Origin: Paenibacillus sp. 32352
GTDB lineage: Bacteria; Bacillota; Bacilli; Paenibacillales; NBRC-103111
Assembly (NCBI RefSeq): GCF_002042965.1
Contig: NZ_MZNT01000004.1
Location: 434,001-498,000 of the forward strand
Direction of reading: 5' to 3'
Length of the DNA stretch: 64,000 nucleotides
The position numbers and the translations under genes are program-made. Under the pieces are notes generated by a model that saw only the letters and a list, made by a program, of their open reading frames with translations, was not told where the DNA came from and did no database searches. Below are positions 25,504 to 35,384 of the stretch, piece by piece. Numbering within the stretch: the stretch's first letter is position 1; every line of letters starts with the position of its first letter.

Positions 25504-26871
25504 TTATTTTTTTATTTCCGTTTTGTCTTTTAAATGAATGACATAAGTCGTTGTTCCTGAATCGTTACTTACACGGTAAGTCAGCAGATTGCCTTCCGTC
25601 CATTCCACCAGTTCGATCTTGTCTTTATCCGTCCATTTGTTGGGCGAAGTATATAGAACCTTCTGCTGATTATCGGTAATAATGACCTGATGGTTATCAT
25701 TGACAGACGCGATATATGCCTTATCCTGAGAGGCCAATGCGGTCGGAGTACCCGCAGAGGCTGCCGAATACAGCCGATTATATCCTGGCTCCTCCTGATT
25801 CGTCTTGTCTTCGGAATCATGCTTCATTATCCCCATCATTCCTGCCTTTTGGTCGAGAGCCGGCGTAGAAGATCTGCTATCGCTCTCTTGCCCGCTGGAA
25901 TCCGGGTGTCCGTGATCAGGAGCCACCATCTTGCTGACGGCACCGCCGCTGCGCTCCGGTGAAGCACTAACAGGAGGAGGGGCCATCCCCTCATTCACAG
26001 GGGCTTCTGACGGCTGTACCTCGGGCTCGGACGCCGGAGCTTGATCACCCGCATCCGGCAGCTTAGGCTCTTCTACTGCGCCCGCAGGGGGAGCTTGCTG
26101 CTGCTGCTGATTTACCTGCTGCTCTTGTACAGGAGCTGTGTCTACTGATTTCTTCAGTTGATCTGTCAACGCCCCCGATTCATTGCCACCGGCATTGGCC
26201 GAAACCTTTGGCTCCGCATCCTTAGGTGCAGGAGAAGCCGCCGGGGCTGTCGGAACGGAATCCGGCTTTGGTGCTTCCTTTGCCACATTCCTATCCAAAA
26301 ACGGTTCGGCCGCCCCTGCCGCCTTCGGCTGCGTCGAATTTCCGGCCCCGGAAGAAGCTGCGGAGTCCGCGCTTTTCGCTTTGGTTTGCGAAGAAGATAA
26401 CAGCATGGGTCCCGCATCCTTCATGCTGCCGTTTTTCTCCTGCTGCTCAAACACGAAGAACCCGAGAACCAGTCCGGCAGCAACCACACCGCCGACAATA
26501 CGCATGGAAACGAGCCCGCGAATTCTTTTGCGCCAGCCCGCTGCCTGGTCGATAGATACGGCAGCTTTCTCGTTGCTGCTCGTCTCATTATATTTTTCAG
26601 GCTGTGCCATGACAGGAGCCGCCGGATATTCTACGGCCGGGAACCCCTCATCAATTCTTTGCAGCTTAGGCATAATGGCATCCACCAGGCTGTAGGCTGG
26701 GGTTACCTTCGGCAGCTGCTCCAGCTCCTCAGACAATGCCACCAACCGTTGAAACAGCTCTGTGCATTCCGAGCAGTGCTGCAAATGCCCGAGCATTTGT
26801 TCATATTCCAATTCATCGAGATCCTGATCGAGGTATCTCTGCATGAGTTCGATCACCTCTTGACACATCAT
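25504..26871 (-). CDS. Zinc-finger anti-sigma factor with long extracytoplasmic domain
   Basis: This predicted membrane-bound anti-sigma factor holds the ECF sigma factor encoded just upstream. The ZAS motif is complete: His29-x3-Cys33-x2-Cys36. One membrane segment follows at about 128-148 (IVGGVVAAGLVLGFFVF). The outside part of about 300 residues is a Pro/Gln/Ala/Ser-rich, probably disordered linker. It ends in a compact C-terminal domain with repeated beta strands (AYIASVNDNHQVIITDNQQKVLY), which could be the sensor. The start at MMCQEV (26871) has GGTAG upstream. The signal it senses is unknown. Confidence 0.82.
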   Translation of the reverse strand: MMCQEVIELMQRYLDQDLDELEYEQMLGHLQHCSECTELFQRLVALSEELEQLPKVTPAYSLVDAIMPKLQRIDEGFPAVEYPAAPVMAQPEKYNETSSNEKAAVSIDQAAGWRKRIRGLVSMRIVGGVVAAGLVLGFFVFEQQEKNGSMKDAGPMLLSSSQTKAKSADSAASSGAGNSTQPKAAGAAEPFLDRNVAKEAPKPDSVPTAPAASPAPKDAEPKVSANAGGNESGALTDQLKKSVDTAPVQEQQVNQQQQQAPPAGAVEEPKLPDAGDQAPASEPEVQPSEAPVNEGMAPPPVSASPERSGGAVSKMVAPDHGHPDSSGQESDSRSSTPALDQKAGMMGIMKHDSEDKTNQEEPGYNRLYSAASAGTPTALASQDKAYIASVNDNHQVIITDNQQKVLYTSPNKWTDKDKIELVEWTEGNLLTYRVSNDSGTTTYVIHLKDKTEIKK

Positions 26872-26973
26872 CCCGCACACTACCTTTCTAAACAATTCAC
26901 AATTGATATTTTTACAAAGACGAAAGCAGAATCCTTATTGTCTGTTATTATCCGTTCCGCCGCGCATAACGAT

Positions 26974-27531
26974 CTACCCTCTGACCGTATCGCTTTTGGT
27001 TTTTTTGTAATCCTGCAACAACGTTTGTAACTGCTGCCTTGCCCTGAATAAATAGGACTTCACCGTGTTGATGGGCAAATCTAAAGATTCGGCAATTTCG
27101 TTGTAGGAAAAATCCTGCAAATATCGCAGTACAACCACCGATCGATGATGTTCCGGCAGCCTATCAATCGCCTCTTTTATATCTTGGGCAACATATGCGG
27201 ACATTACCTCATCTTCTACCGTCTTGTTTGCAGTAAAATTCAGCTCATGCTCCTCAATGGAAATTGTAGGCTTGGTTCTTCTGAATTTGTCTATACATAG
27301 ATTAGTGACAATCCGTTGTACCCATGTCTTGAACTGAGCCTTCTCTTCATATGAGTTGATTTTTGTATAAATCCGTATTAACGCTTCCTGTGCGGCATCC
27401 ATAGCGTCCTGCTCATTGCCCAGAATATAATAAGCAGTCCGATATACATGATTCTCTATTTCACGCAGTAGGGTAATTAGAGCGTCGCGATCGCCCGACT
27501 GGGCAGCCTTTATCAGTTCTGGCGCTACCAC
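26974..27531 (-). CDS. ECF (extracytoplasmic function) RNA polymerase sigma factor
   Basis: This sigma-70 family factor has only regions 2 and 4. Region 2 contains DAMDAAQEALIRIYTKINSY and FKTWVQRIVTNLCID. Region 4 contains LPEHHRSVVVLRYLQDFSYNEIAESLDLPINTVKSYLFRARQQL. It resembles the SigW group. The start is taken at a GTG (27531) six bases after GAGAGGGGG. A TTG further upstream lies before that site. The next gene is its anti-sigma factor, 102 bases downstream. A TGCAAC-N17-CGTTTA element upstream suggests autoregulation. Confidence 0.9.
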   Translation of the reverse strand: MVAPELIKAAQSGDRDALITLLREIENHVYRTAYYILGNEQDAMDAAQEALIRIYTKINSYEEKAQFKTWVQRIVTNLCIDKFRRTKPTISIEEHELNFTANKTVEDEVMSAYVAQDIKEAIDRLPEHHRSVVVLRYLQDFSYNEIAESLDLPINTVKSYLFRARQQLQTLLQDYKKTKSDTVRG

Positions 27532-27557
27532 TGGGATCCCCCTCTCTTGCAACTATA

Positions 27558-27586
27558 TAAACGAACGCAATGAATAAAATGTTGCA
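27558..27586 (-). promoter_or_regulatory. Candidate ECF-type autoregulatory promoter
   Basis: On the minus strand TGCAAC (-35) and CGTTTA (-10) are 17 bases apart, near the SigW-type pattern TGAAAC-N16-CGTA, and about 27 bases before the sigma gene. The match is partial. The rest of the gap up to 27823 shows no gene. Confidence 0.35.
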
Positions 27587-27823
27587 CCTCATGAACTCTA
27601 CTTAGAATATCAAATTTTGGCTTGCAGGTATACTAGGATCACTTCCCTTACGTCCTGCAACAACAGGTCCGATCCTGGCTATTTTTCTAGAAGAACTTAT
27701 TTCTGCCAAGAACCGCTTTTTCCCACAAAGAATATTGTCAGGTTCACCAATGACCCTTGTCGTAAATTGATGTAAAATGATGTGAAAATGAGATGGATGC
27801 TTGTCTTATAAGGAGAGGGGATT

Positions 27824-28972
27824 GTGGCTATGTCCGTTGGAAGTGAAGACCGCATTTTTTGGCTCGATACTATGAGCAGAATTGCACAGCCTGTGCTTTA
27901 TCATTTAAATCAACGGCAGTTAAAGGATAAAATGCCAATCGAGCGCAAGGTGGACGACAGACACCTGTTCACTTATTTGGAGGCGCTCGGACGTCTATTA
28001 ACGGGAATGGCTCCCTGGCTGGAACACGGGGCTCGTACCGGAGAGGAAGGCAGATTGCGTGAGCGTTATGCCGAGCTGGCCCGAGGGGCGATTGAAGCTG
28101 CCACGGATCCATCCTCGCCGGATTTCATGAATTTCTCCGAAGGCTATCAACCGATCGTTGATGCGGCTTTCCTGTCGCATGCTTTGCTTCGCGCACCGGA
28201 GGAGCTGTGGAACAAGCTGAACCCGGATGTGAAGCAGAATGTTATCCGGGCGCTGCAATCCACACGTACACGTAAACCTTTCTTTAATAATTGGCTGCTG
28301 TTCTCCGCCATGATTGAGACGGCATTATATCGTGCCGGGGCGGAGTGGGACCGAATGCGTGTCGATTATGCACTCAAACAGCATGAGCAGTGGTATAAGG
28401 GAGACGGCGTCTATGGGGACGGACCGGACTTCCATGCCGATTATTACAACAGCTTCGTTATCCAGCCTATGCTGGTCGATATTATAGCCGCGCTTAAGGG
28501 TGAAGACCCGACTTGGGCTGATATGGAAGAGAACGTTATTCGTCGTGCAAGGCGCTATGCCGTTCAACAAGAAAGATCCATCTCGCCGGAAGGAACCTTC
28601 CCTGCTATCGGGCGTTCGTTGGCATACCGTTTCGGAGCCTTCCAGCTGCTCAGTCAAATGGCTCTGCAGCATCAGCTGGACCCCAGCCTGGAGCCCGCTC
28701 AGGTGCGATGCGCGCTGACAGCCGTTATAAAGCGAATGATTCAAGCGCCAGGGACTTTCGACGAGAATGGGTGGCTTACCATCGGTTTTTGCGGGCATCA
28801 GCCTGAGGTCGGGGAAACTTACATTTCTACCGGAAGCCTCTACTTGTGCTCTGCTGTATTTCTGCCGCTGGGCTTGCCCGAGGAGGACCCGTTCTGGCAA
28901 GGAGCAGCGGATTGGACGAACAAGAAGGCATGGGGCTCTCAAAGCTTCCCTATTGATAAAGCACTTTATTAA
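27824..28972 (+). CDS. DUF2264 domain-containing protein
   Basis: The 382-residue protein is made largely of alpha helices with aromatic-rich segments (NNWLLFSAMIETALYRAG, GDGVYGDGPDFHADYYNSFVIQP), the pattern of DUF2264. Members of this family adopt an alpha/alpha toroid-like fold, and some have been assigned to polysaccharide lyases. There is no signal peptide, so it should act on imported oligosaccharides. AAGGAGAG eight bases upstream supports the GTG start (an ATG lies two codons in). It stands alone on the plus strand, divergent from the sigma gene. The nearby PL10 lyase and esterase support a carbohydrate role, which remains inferred. Confidence 0.8.
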   Translation: MAMSVGSEDRIFWLDTMSRIAQPVLYHLNQRQLKDKMPIERKVDDRHLFTYLEALGRLLTGMAPWLEHGARTGEEGRLRERYAELARGAIEAATDPSSPDFMNFSEGYQPIVDAAFLSHALLRAPEELWNKLNPDVKQNVIRALQSTRTRKPFFNNWLLFSAMIETALYRAGAEWDRMRVDYALKQHEQWYKGDGVYGDGPDFHADYYNSFVIQPMLVDIIAALKGEDPTWADMEENVIRRARRYAVQQERSISPEGTFPAIGRSLAYRFGAFQLLSQMALQHQLDPSLEPAQVRCALTAVIKRMIQAPGTFDENGWLTIGFCGHQPEVGETYISTGSLYLCSAVFLPLGLPEEDPFWQGAADWTNKKAWGSQSFPIDKALY

Positions 28973-29064
28973 TTATGTTGCAACATAACCCCCTGGAAGA
29001 ATGGGCGTTGGCTTATAAAGCTGAATCCAAATAGTTGGCTGGGTACCCCGAAATATAACAATGT

Positions 29065-29107
29065 AAAAAAAGCAGCATCCTGTCTATTGTACAGGTGCTG
29101 CTTTTTT
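29065..29107. terminator. Bidirectional terminator between DUF2264 and EamA genes
   Basis: AAAAAAGCAGCA...CTGT/ACAG...TGCTGCTTTTTT forms a stem with A and T runs on its flanks, so it can serve both convergent genes. Confidence 0.88.
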
Positions 29108-29148
29108 GTATAAGTCGTTACATCAAAGCCCCTATGAATAGTGGCTAA

Positions 29149-30051
29149 TCAAGCTTTTTCACCGGACGGTGATGCCGTCTTTCGTTCTGAAACGAATACT
29201 CCGAGCAGAATGATCGCTATTCCGATCCACTGCAGCAGATATGTCTGCTCATGGAGCAGCAGGGCGGAACAAATTATGACCACAGGCAGCTCAACAGAAC
29301 CCAGCACGGCCGCTAATCCGGTCTCGATAAAAGGCGCGCCCTTGGCATACAGAAACGGAGGCAGAATCATACCAAACACGGCTAGTAAGATTCCCCATTT
29401 CCACAGTCCTTGGGCAAGCGAGCCGTTCCAAAGAAATTGCGGCGGCATCAGGATCAGCACAATCAATGCAGCCCCCGTGATCATCCACGTACTGCGGAAC
29501 AGTGCCGGCAAATGTGTCGCCACTCTGCCGCTGAAGAAGATAAACATCGTATAGCAGCAGGCCGCCAATAATCCGAGTCCGATCCCGCTGGCGCTTGGAC
29601 GCGATACCGTACCCGAAACAATACCAGAGGCAAGCACCGTGCCTGCCAAGGTCAGCACCATGGCGATCCATTGAAACAGAGTCGGCAACCTTTTCTCTAC
29701 CAGCCAATCCAGCAGCATCCCCATCCAGGTAAACTGGAACAAGAGCAATACGGCGAATGATGCATCAAGCACCTGCAGCGATTGGTAGTAAAAATAGCCT
29801 GTCAGTCCTGTAAACGTTCCACCTGCCACGAGCTTCAGAATAATCCCTGGTGTAATTCCCTTCATCTGCCGAAGCTTCGTCAGGCTTAAGAGCCAAAGGA
29901 CGATTAAGCCAATAGAAACCTGGCTGCCGGTAATTTCCGCTGCCGAGAATCCGCTCTGGTAACCGAGCTTCACGAAAGTTGACAACACGCCATAAGAGGC
30001 GGCGCCCAACAAGACGAACCAAATGGCTTTCCAACGGTTCTTGGATGTCAT
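29149..30051 (-). CDS. EamA/DMT family transporter
   Basis: This predicted ten-helix exporter or importer of the drug/metabolite transporter superfamily has two EamA repeats: residues about 10-140 and 150-290. Typical elements are AASYGVLSTFVKLGYQSG at the start, and the second-half AACCYTMFIFFSGRV and GSVELPVVIICSALLLHE segments. The start is ATG 30051 (MTSKNRWKAI), with GAAGGAAAAG upstream. A longer frame to 30102 is unsupported. It lies convergent to the DUF2264 gene. The substrate cannot be predicted. Confidence 0.87.
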   Translation of the reverse strand: MTSKNRWKAIWFVLLGAASYGVLSTFVKLGYQSGFSAAEITGSQVSIGLIVLWLLSLTKLRQMKGITPGIILKLVAGGTFTGLTGYFYYQSLQVLDASFAVLLLFQFTWMGMLLDWLVEKRLPTLFQWIAMVLTLAGTVLASGIVSGTVSRPSASGIGLGLLAACCYTMFIFFSGRVATHLPALFRSTWMITGAALIVLILMPPQFLWNGSLAQGLWKWGILLAVFGMILPPFLYAKGAPFIETGLAAVLGSVELPVVIICSALLLHEQTYLLQWIGIAIILLGVFVSERKTASPSGEKA

Positions 30052-30307
30052 GTCTTTTCCTTCTTTTTCAATTCCCTCACCCACCCATGAAGTCTTTTGC
30101 AAGACTCACACAATCTTACACTATAAGGGAACGGTCGAAAATATTCAAGCGATTGTTTCATTTTTCAACAACCGCCATATATTGGCCCCCCCGTTTTTTT
30201 GAATGACCGGAACGAATTTGCATGCTGTACGTATTATAGAGCATTTTATTTGGTATAGTGATGTGCTAGCTGAGCTCACCCATTTTCTGCCGAAAGGACG
30301 TTTTCCT

Positions 30308-30547
30308 ATGGACTTTGCCTTATACGCCACCCTCTCGCTTATCGTGCCCATTCTTGTGTTATTAGGAATCATCACAGCAAAAATAATTTCAGGAAAAGGC
30401 ATTCCAAACAGTGACTACACCCCTTTCGATGCCATAACAGGGCATACTCCCGTTGAAATTCATGAAGAGAAGCAGGAGAAGGAGGAGCGGGATGATCAAG
30501 GGGATGACAAGGATAAACACCTAATCCGCCAAAAAGATAAACCTTGA
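30308..30547 (+). CDS. DUF3951 family small membrane protein
   Basis: The 79-residue protein has one N-terminal membrane segment (about 6-26, LSLIVPILVLLGIITAKII) followed by the IPNSDYTPFDAITGHTP segment typical of DUF3951 and a very charged Lys/Glu/Asp tail. This family is found in spore-forming Bacilli, and its function is unknown. The start is ATG 30308, with GAAAGGA upstream. An in-frame extension to 30203 would include a region with no similarity. It is convergent with the kinase gene. Confidence 0.72.
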   Translation: MDFALYATLSLIVPILVLLGIITAKIISGKGIPNSDYTPFDAITGHTPVEIHEEKQEKEERDDQGDDKDKHLIRQKDKP

Positions 30548-30571
30548 GAGGAGAAGCCTCCTCTCGGCGAG

Positions 30572-31093
30572 TTACTGGCCGCGGTTTAGGAAGGTTAAGA
30601 TCTTTTCCATAATCAGATCCAGAGGTTCGGTGGTGTCTACGACTAGCTCCTCCGGAAGGGGAAGAATGCTCAAATCGCCATAATAAGCTTTCAGCTCGGC
30701 AAAATCCGTAATAAGCTGATTCGGCAGCGGACTTCGTTTTCTCTGGTTCAATCGGTCCGCCCAGACCGTTTCATCCCTGCAGACACACAACACACTGAAA
30801 AGCAGGTATCCGCGTTCCTCTAACCAAGCGCGGAAGCGCAGTATTTCATCCTGGCGGTTGAATGGGAAATCCAGTATCCAACTGCCATCCGCTTTGCTGT
30901 TGGTTTCAAGAAATTGAAACAAAATGCCGTAGCTTATTTTGTTTCTATGCTCATGTTCTTTAACATACAATGCGGCTGCATCGTAGAAATCGTCCTTGCG
31001 TAATATCGGAAGATGCAAATGTTTACTTAGCCGGTTCGAGATAGCTGTTTTGCCGACACCAGGCCGTCCTCTAACTAAAATCACCTCAGGCAA
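30572..31093 (-). CDS. P-loop ATP-binding protein, kinase-like
   Basis: This is a small nucleotide-binding protein with a Walker A motif GRPGVGKT at residues 7-14, a likely nucleotide-base or substrate helix (RKDDFYDAAALY), and a lid-like RLNQRKRSPLPNQ. The arrangement fits zeta-toxin/chloramphenicol phosphotransferase-like or adenylylate-kinase-like enzymes, but the substrate is unknown. The start is taken at TTG 31093 because CAGGAGGAG lies six bases upstream. An ATG at 31120 lacks a ribosome site. It follows the pectate lyase gene in the opposite order (both minus) with a 35-base gap. Confidence 0.7.
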   Translation of the reverse strand: MPEVILVRGRPGVGKTAISNRLSKHLHLPILRKDDFYDAAALYVKEHEHRNKISYGILFQFLETNSKADGSWILDFPFNRQDEILRFRAWLEERGYLLFSVLCVCRDETVWADRLNQRKRSPLPNQLITDFAELKAYYGDLSILPLPEELVVDTTEPLDLIMEKILTFLNRGQ

Positions 31094-31128
31094 TAAGCTC
31101 TCCTCCTGTCTAGGCTGCATAGTGATAA

Positions 31129-32637
31129 TTATTTCAAATCCGGAGCCGTAACGACCGATAGCTGACCTTGCTGTAAGGTTTGCCCCGTCGGGGACTTGGA
31201 ATCCGTCTGGACGACCTGCACATAAACATGATTTTCAAAATAACCTGTCGTCCGGGCGGTCTGCAGCAGCTTGTCGGGCCATGTTCCCGCCCATGCGTAG
31301 CCATTTCGTCTTTCTTCATCAATCTCATTTAAATCATGCCTGATGACCGAGTCACGACCGGAAAAAATCGGAAGATTAGTGCCGATCTCATAAAAACGGT
31401 ACCAGGTTGAGCTTTTGGCATCAGGAACAAAGTACACTTTGTTAGGATCACGCGGAACGTATTTAATCCCTTTTAAGCGGACTTCTTCGAACCAGTTCAG
31501 AGCACCTTCTATCGCGTCCTTCACTTCCTCCGAAGGCTTCTGCAGCGACATCAAATATTGAACGATTGCAACCGATTCCGACCCTGAAATGGATGGAAAT
31601 TCATAGGCACGCGCCGGCCTTGGCTCATACGTGACCGGATCATGCTGCGCGCACCAGGCGGTTCTTTTGCCGTCGACTATGATCTGAGACTTCAGAATAT
31701 ATTCCAGCCCCCGGTCAAGCGAATGCTGAATGGCCTGGCTCCTGTCATCGTCAATCAAGTCGGTATCGAAAGGATATTTCTTCTTAACCGCAAGTGCAAG
31801 TACATTCATGACTCGCATCATGGCATTGTCATTGAATGTTACATAATCGGAATAATTGCCTCTCGCCGGGTATACCTGCGGCCACCCTCCGCTTGAATAC
31901 TGCATTTTCAATAAAAAATCGATAGCACGGAGAGCCGATGCTTTGTATTTCGAATCCCCTGTATCCTTATATACCATGGCCATGAAGAGCAGCTCGTTCG
32001 TCGTACCTTCGTTATCGATCGTCCCGATATCCTGTCCGTCCTTCGTGCGCCATTCGGAGCGAAGCACTTTCCCGTCCCAAGGCTTTTTGTATTCTTTGGA
32101 CATGTTTTTAAACCAGCCGCCGTTGTCCATCTGCCAGGAGATCAGGTGATTCGCCTGCTCGATATTTTGCTCCCTGCTCCCCGTATAATAATCTGCTGTG
32201 AAATAAGGGGCTTTTCCCGGCAGGATAACCTCCTCTTTGCTAAACGTCGCATCCGGGTTCAACGCTTGTTCCAGCTCCATGACGGCAACCGTTTGGTGGC
32301 TTTTATTCTCCTTGGTCGTTACTTTGTTAACCGGGAGACTGGAGCTTAATAGCGGTTCCAGCCCGTACCAGGTTCCCTGGGCTTTTTTGATGGCCAAATC
32401 GGAGGCACTGAAAGGGCTGAGCTTACCGCCGAATGTAATCTCTACTGTTGACGGGTTAGTTAATACACTGCTGACGATAGGCAATTCTTGAGTGGACTTG
32501 TCCGAACCGGCGGAAGGGAGTGCTGCAGCCGTCTGATCATTCCGGTGCTTATCCATAACGAACAGCAAAGCGGCTATTCCCAGGCAAACAGCAGCTCCCG
32601 CCGCAATAAGAGGCTTGCGTCTAAATTGTCTTATCAT
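31129..32637 (-). CDS. Pectate lyase, PL10 family
   Basis: This predicted pectate lyase cleaves polygalacturonate by beta-elimination. The catalytic module shows NHLISWQMDNGGWFKN, WDGKVLRSEWR, YVTFNDNAMMRVM and AWCAQHDPVTYEPRPARAYEFPSISG, the last including the family's catalytic Arg/Asp surroundings. The 502-residue protein has an N-terminal membrane segment (about 11-30), so it is anchored or secreted, followed by an approximately 110-residue Ig-like domain. The start is ATG 32637 with AAAGGGAAG upstream; the earlier in-frame methionine is less likely. It lies downstream of comEC in the same direction. Confidence 0.87.
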   Translation of the reverse strand: MIRQFRRKPLIAAGAAVCLGIAALLFVMDKHRNDQTAAALPSAGSDKSTQELPIVSSVLTNPSTVEITFGGKLSPFSASDLAIKKAQGTWYGLEPLLSSSLPVNKVTTKENKSHQTVAVMELEQALNPDATFSKEEVILPGKAPYFTADYYTGSREQNIEQANHLISWQMDNGGWFKNMSKEYKKPWDGKVLRSEWRTKDGQDIGTIDNEGTTNELLFMAMVYKDTGDSKYKASALRAIDFLLKMQYSSGGWPQVYPARGNYSDYVTFNDNAMMRVMNVLALAVKKKYPFDTDLIDDDRSQAIQHSLDRGLEYILKSQIIVDGKRTAWCAQHDPVTYEPRPARAYEFPSISGSESVAIVQYLMSLQKPSEEVKDAIEGALNWFEEVRLKGIKYVPRDPNKVYFVPDAKSSTWYRFYEIGTNLPIFSGRDSVIRHDLNEIDEERRNGYAWAGTWPDKLLQTARTTGYFENHVYVQVVQTDSKSPTGQTLQQGQLSVVTAPDLK

Positions 32638-32757
32638 GCTTCTTCCCTTTACTATGAAATTGTTGTAGCTGGCATGGTCGTAAGTTGCAGATTTTATTGT
32701 AAACCCTGCCATTTCCAATTTCTATGCGATTCGATGCTCATTAACAGCAAATATTTG

Positions 32758-35355
32758 TCATTTTTGCTCTGAGTCTTCAAGAAATCTCGTTCGCATCCGG
32801 ATAGCGCCATCCTTGATCCGCATTTGAACCTCGCCGTGGCCATCCGTACGCAAAATACGAATGTCCCTCGCTTCTAATCGGCCTAATATAGTTGGATGAG
32901 GATGACCGTATACATTATTGGGGCCGACGGAAATAACCGCGTACCTGGGCTGCCATGCATCCAGCCATGCTTCGGTCGTCGAGGTTTTGCTGCCGTGGTG
33001 CGCGACCTTCAAAACATCAATCGGACCTATAGATTCCGACTTTTGCCGCCCCCCTGAAGGGATAACGTCCAATCCTGAAGCACTCGCTCCTTCCAGCATT
33101 CGAAGCACAGCTGCTTCTGAGGCTTGCTCCATATCCCCCGTAAACAGCCACCTCGTTCCCTGCATGTCCATTAAAAAAACGACAGACTCCGCATTCTGCT
33201 CCTTCTCTACCCGAATCCCTGCATTGCCCTGCTGCGAAGGAAGAGGAAATAAAAATTGAAGACGCGTCTCCTCATCGACCTTAAGGACGTCGCCCGCATA
33301 AGCTTTAACCAGCTGGACACCGTAATCCAATGCTGTCTGAAATAAAGTCTCGGCCCCGGTTGTCGGCTTAGCCGTTCCGTTAAAAATAAGCTGCTTGACC
33401 GGAATTTGCTCCAATACTGCCTGGAGTCCTCCAATATGGTCCGCGTCCTGATGCGTCACGATCAAGTAATCGATCTGCTGAACCCCTCTTTTCTTCAGCA
33501 TGGGCACCAGCAGCTTGCGTCCTACCTCATACGGATCCGAGCGCTGCTTCCATTCCTCGCCCGGCTTGCGGAAGGTGACCGTCCCACCTCCATCGACTAA
33601 AATAATGCTGCCGCTCTGCGGAGAGCGGATCATGATGCTGTCACCCTGCCCCACATCCATAAAGTTGACCTGCCCCTCCCGGCTCCATCGATCCGGCTGA
33701 TAGGCATAAAGCAGCAGCAGGATGAGACCTGCGGAAGCCGCTGGAAACAGAAGGGCTTTGATTGACTTCACGGCTTTTTCCCTTGAAAAGCGGAAGGACT
33801 TGTTCCCTATAGGCACTCCGGTAAGCATGGGTCCGGCCTTCGCCTCTCCCGTCTGGTCAAGCCCGCCCCCCTTTCTATTGAGCCAGCCGTAAATAACCAA
33901 TGCCCAGGCCGCATAATAAGCGATAATCCATACAATACCCGGAGTAGGCCATATCGTCTGAAATAGATGCCATGGACTCACCGCAGCAACAAGCATAAAA
34001 ATCCATTCATTTCCTTTGGCAACCAGCCAAGCCAGTGCTTGCCCGACTGTTGAAGACAGAAAGCTGATTAACAAGGCTGCCGTTCCCGCAGGCATCGTAA
34101 ACATACTAAACACGGGTACCAAGGCGAAGTTAGCTGCGAGGGAAAGCAGAGAAAATTGATTGAAATAATAGATCGAAACCGGAAAAGATATGCACTGGGC
34201 CACTATCGTTATGGACAATGCATCCCTCAGGGAGCGTGAACGAATGGGCAGCAGCTTGTTAGCGTACGGAACGCCAAGAATAAGACCGATCGTTACGAGA
34301 AAAGAAAGCTGGAAGCTTACATCCAGCAAATAATAAGGCTCCCACAGCAGCATCACCCACCCGACAATCAACACGGTATGAAGCCCGTCCTTCAAAGTAT
34401 GCCGGTAGGCTGCGTACAACCCCAGCATGGCCATTAGGCCTGCACGGATGATGGAAGGAGATGCTCCGGTGACGGCAATGTAAACGGGCATCATGATCAT
34501 CCCTGTGATCAGATATGTCTCGCGGGTGAAGCCTAATCGGCGCATAATCCACAATAAACAAGCCAAAAAAATAGCCACATTCAGCCCGGAAATGGCTATG
34601 ATATGGGTTAGTCCAAGCTGGGAGAACTGCTGGAACTGCTCGGGATCTATATCGTCCGTTAAACCAATCAGCATGCCTTTCATAAACCCTGCCTGCTCCT
34701 TCGGAAACAACCGTTCTACCCCATCCCCCAGCATGGAGCGAAACTGGTCATTCCATCGAAGCACCTGAGTCCATGTCCAGGCCTCGGGTTCTGTTCTCTC
34801 GACATTGGAGGTCCCTTTGACGGTTACCTGCCAATGAATGTGCTGATAACGCAAGTAATGGCGGTAATCAAATCCGCCAAAATTACGTGCCTCATTCGGA
34901 GCCTGCAGAGCTCCCTGCAGCCGGACGTGATCTCCACGCCGCCATGTCATTGCCTCCTGCTGTTCCTGCTTCGAGAGAAGCTTGACGGATACAGCGAACC
35001 TCTCCCCAGCCTTATCGTCCATTCGTACGGTAAAAGCGGCTTTATCGCCGTCTACCTCGACTTGATTACTGATAACCCCCTTTAGCTCGAAGCTTGAGCT
35101 TGCAATGTTGTTAGGCTCTATGTCCAGCGCGCTCCGATTGCGTCGGTCATAATCCTCGTAATATCCTGCGGAGATCCCTATGACCAGCAGCATACATACG
35201 AGTGGAGTCCAGGGACGGCGCGTCATCCATAGGATTATGGCGGCAATGGCTCCAGCAAGGCTGGTATACAATGAAAGCCATGGAATATCCGCCGTATAGC
35301 CCACAATATAGCCGAACGTCCAAAGCAGCGTAAAAAGTACAACAGGACGGTTCAC
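32758..35355 (-). CDS. comEC: ComEC, DNA uptake channel
   Basis: ComEC transports single-stranded DNA across the cytoplasmic membrane during competence. The 865-residue protein contains an N-terminal OB-like/DUF4131 region, the multi-helix competence domain with GLTHIIAISGLNVAIF, and a C-terminal metallo-beta-lactamase-like nuclease domain with NFMDVGQGDS, THQDADHIGG and KVAHHGS. All three domains appear intact, so the gene is probably functional. The start is a GTG after AAAGGAG. comEB lies upstream in the same direction, separated by a strong terminator. Confidence 0.95.
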   Translation of the reverse strand: MNRPVVLFTLLWTFGYIVGYTADIPWLSLYTSLAGAIAAIILWMTRRPWTPLVCMLLVIGISAGYYEDYDRRNRSALDIEPNNIASSSFELKGVISNQVEVDGDKAAFTVRMDDKAGERFAVSVKLLSKQEQQEAMTWRRGDHVRLQGALQAPNEARNFGGFDYRHYLRYQHIHWQVTVKGTSNVERTEPEAWTWTQVLRWNDQFRSMLGDGVERLFPKEQAGFMKGMLIGLTDDIDPEQFQQFSQLGLTHIIAISGLNVAIFLACLLWIMRRLGFTRETYLITGMIMMPVYIAVTGASPSIIRAGLMAMLGLYAAYRHTLKDGLHTVLIVGWVMLLWEPYYLLDVSFQLSFLVTIGLILGVPYANKLLPIRSRSLRDALSITIVAQCISFPVSIYYFNQFSLLSLAANFALVPVFSMFTMPAGTAALLISFLSSTVGQALAWLVAKGNEWIFMLVAAVSPWHLFQTIWPTPGIVWIIAYYAAWALVIYGWLNRKGGGLDQTGEAKAGPMLTGVPIGNKSFRFSREKAVKSIKALLFPAASAGLILLLLYAYQPDRWSREGQVNFMDVGQGDSIMIRSPQSGSIILVDGGGTVTFRKPGEEWKQRSDPYEVGRKLLVPMLKKRGVQQIDYLIVTHQDADHIGGLQAVLEQIPVKQLIFNGTAKPTTGAETLFQTALDYGVQLVKAYAGDVLKVDEETRLQFLFPLPSQQGNAGIRVEKEQNAESVVFLMDMQGTRWLFTGDMEQASEAAVLRMLEGASASGLDVIPSGGRQKSESIGPIDVLKVAHHGSKTSTTEAWLDAWQPRYAVISVGPNNVYGHPHPTILGRLEARDIRILRTDGHGEVQMRIKDGAIRMRTRFLEDSEQK

Positions 35356-35384
35356 ACGCTCTTCTCCTTTCCCGATAAATGGCC

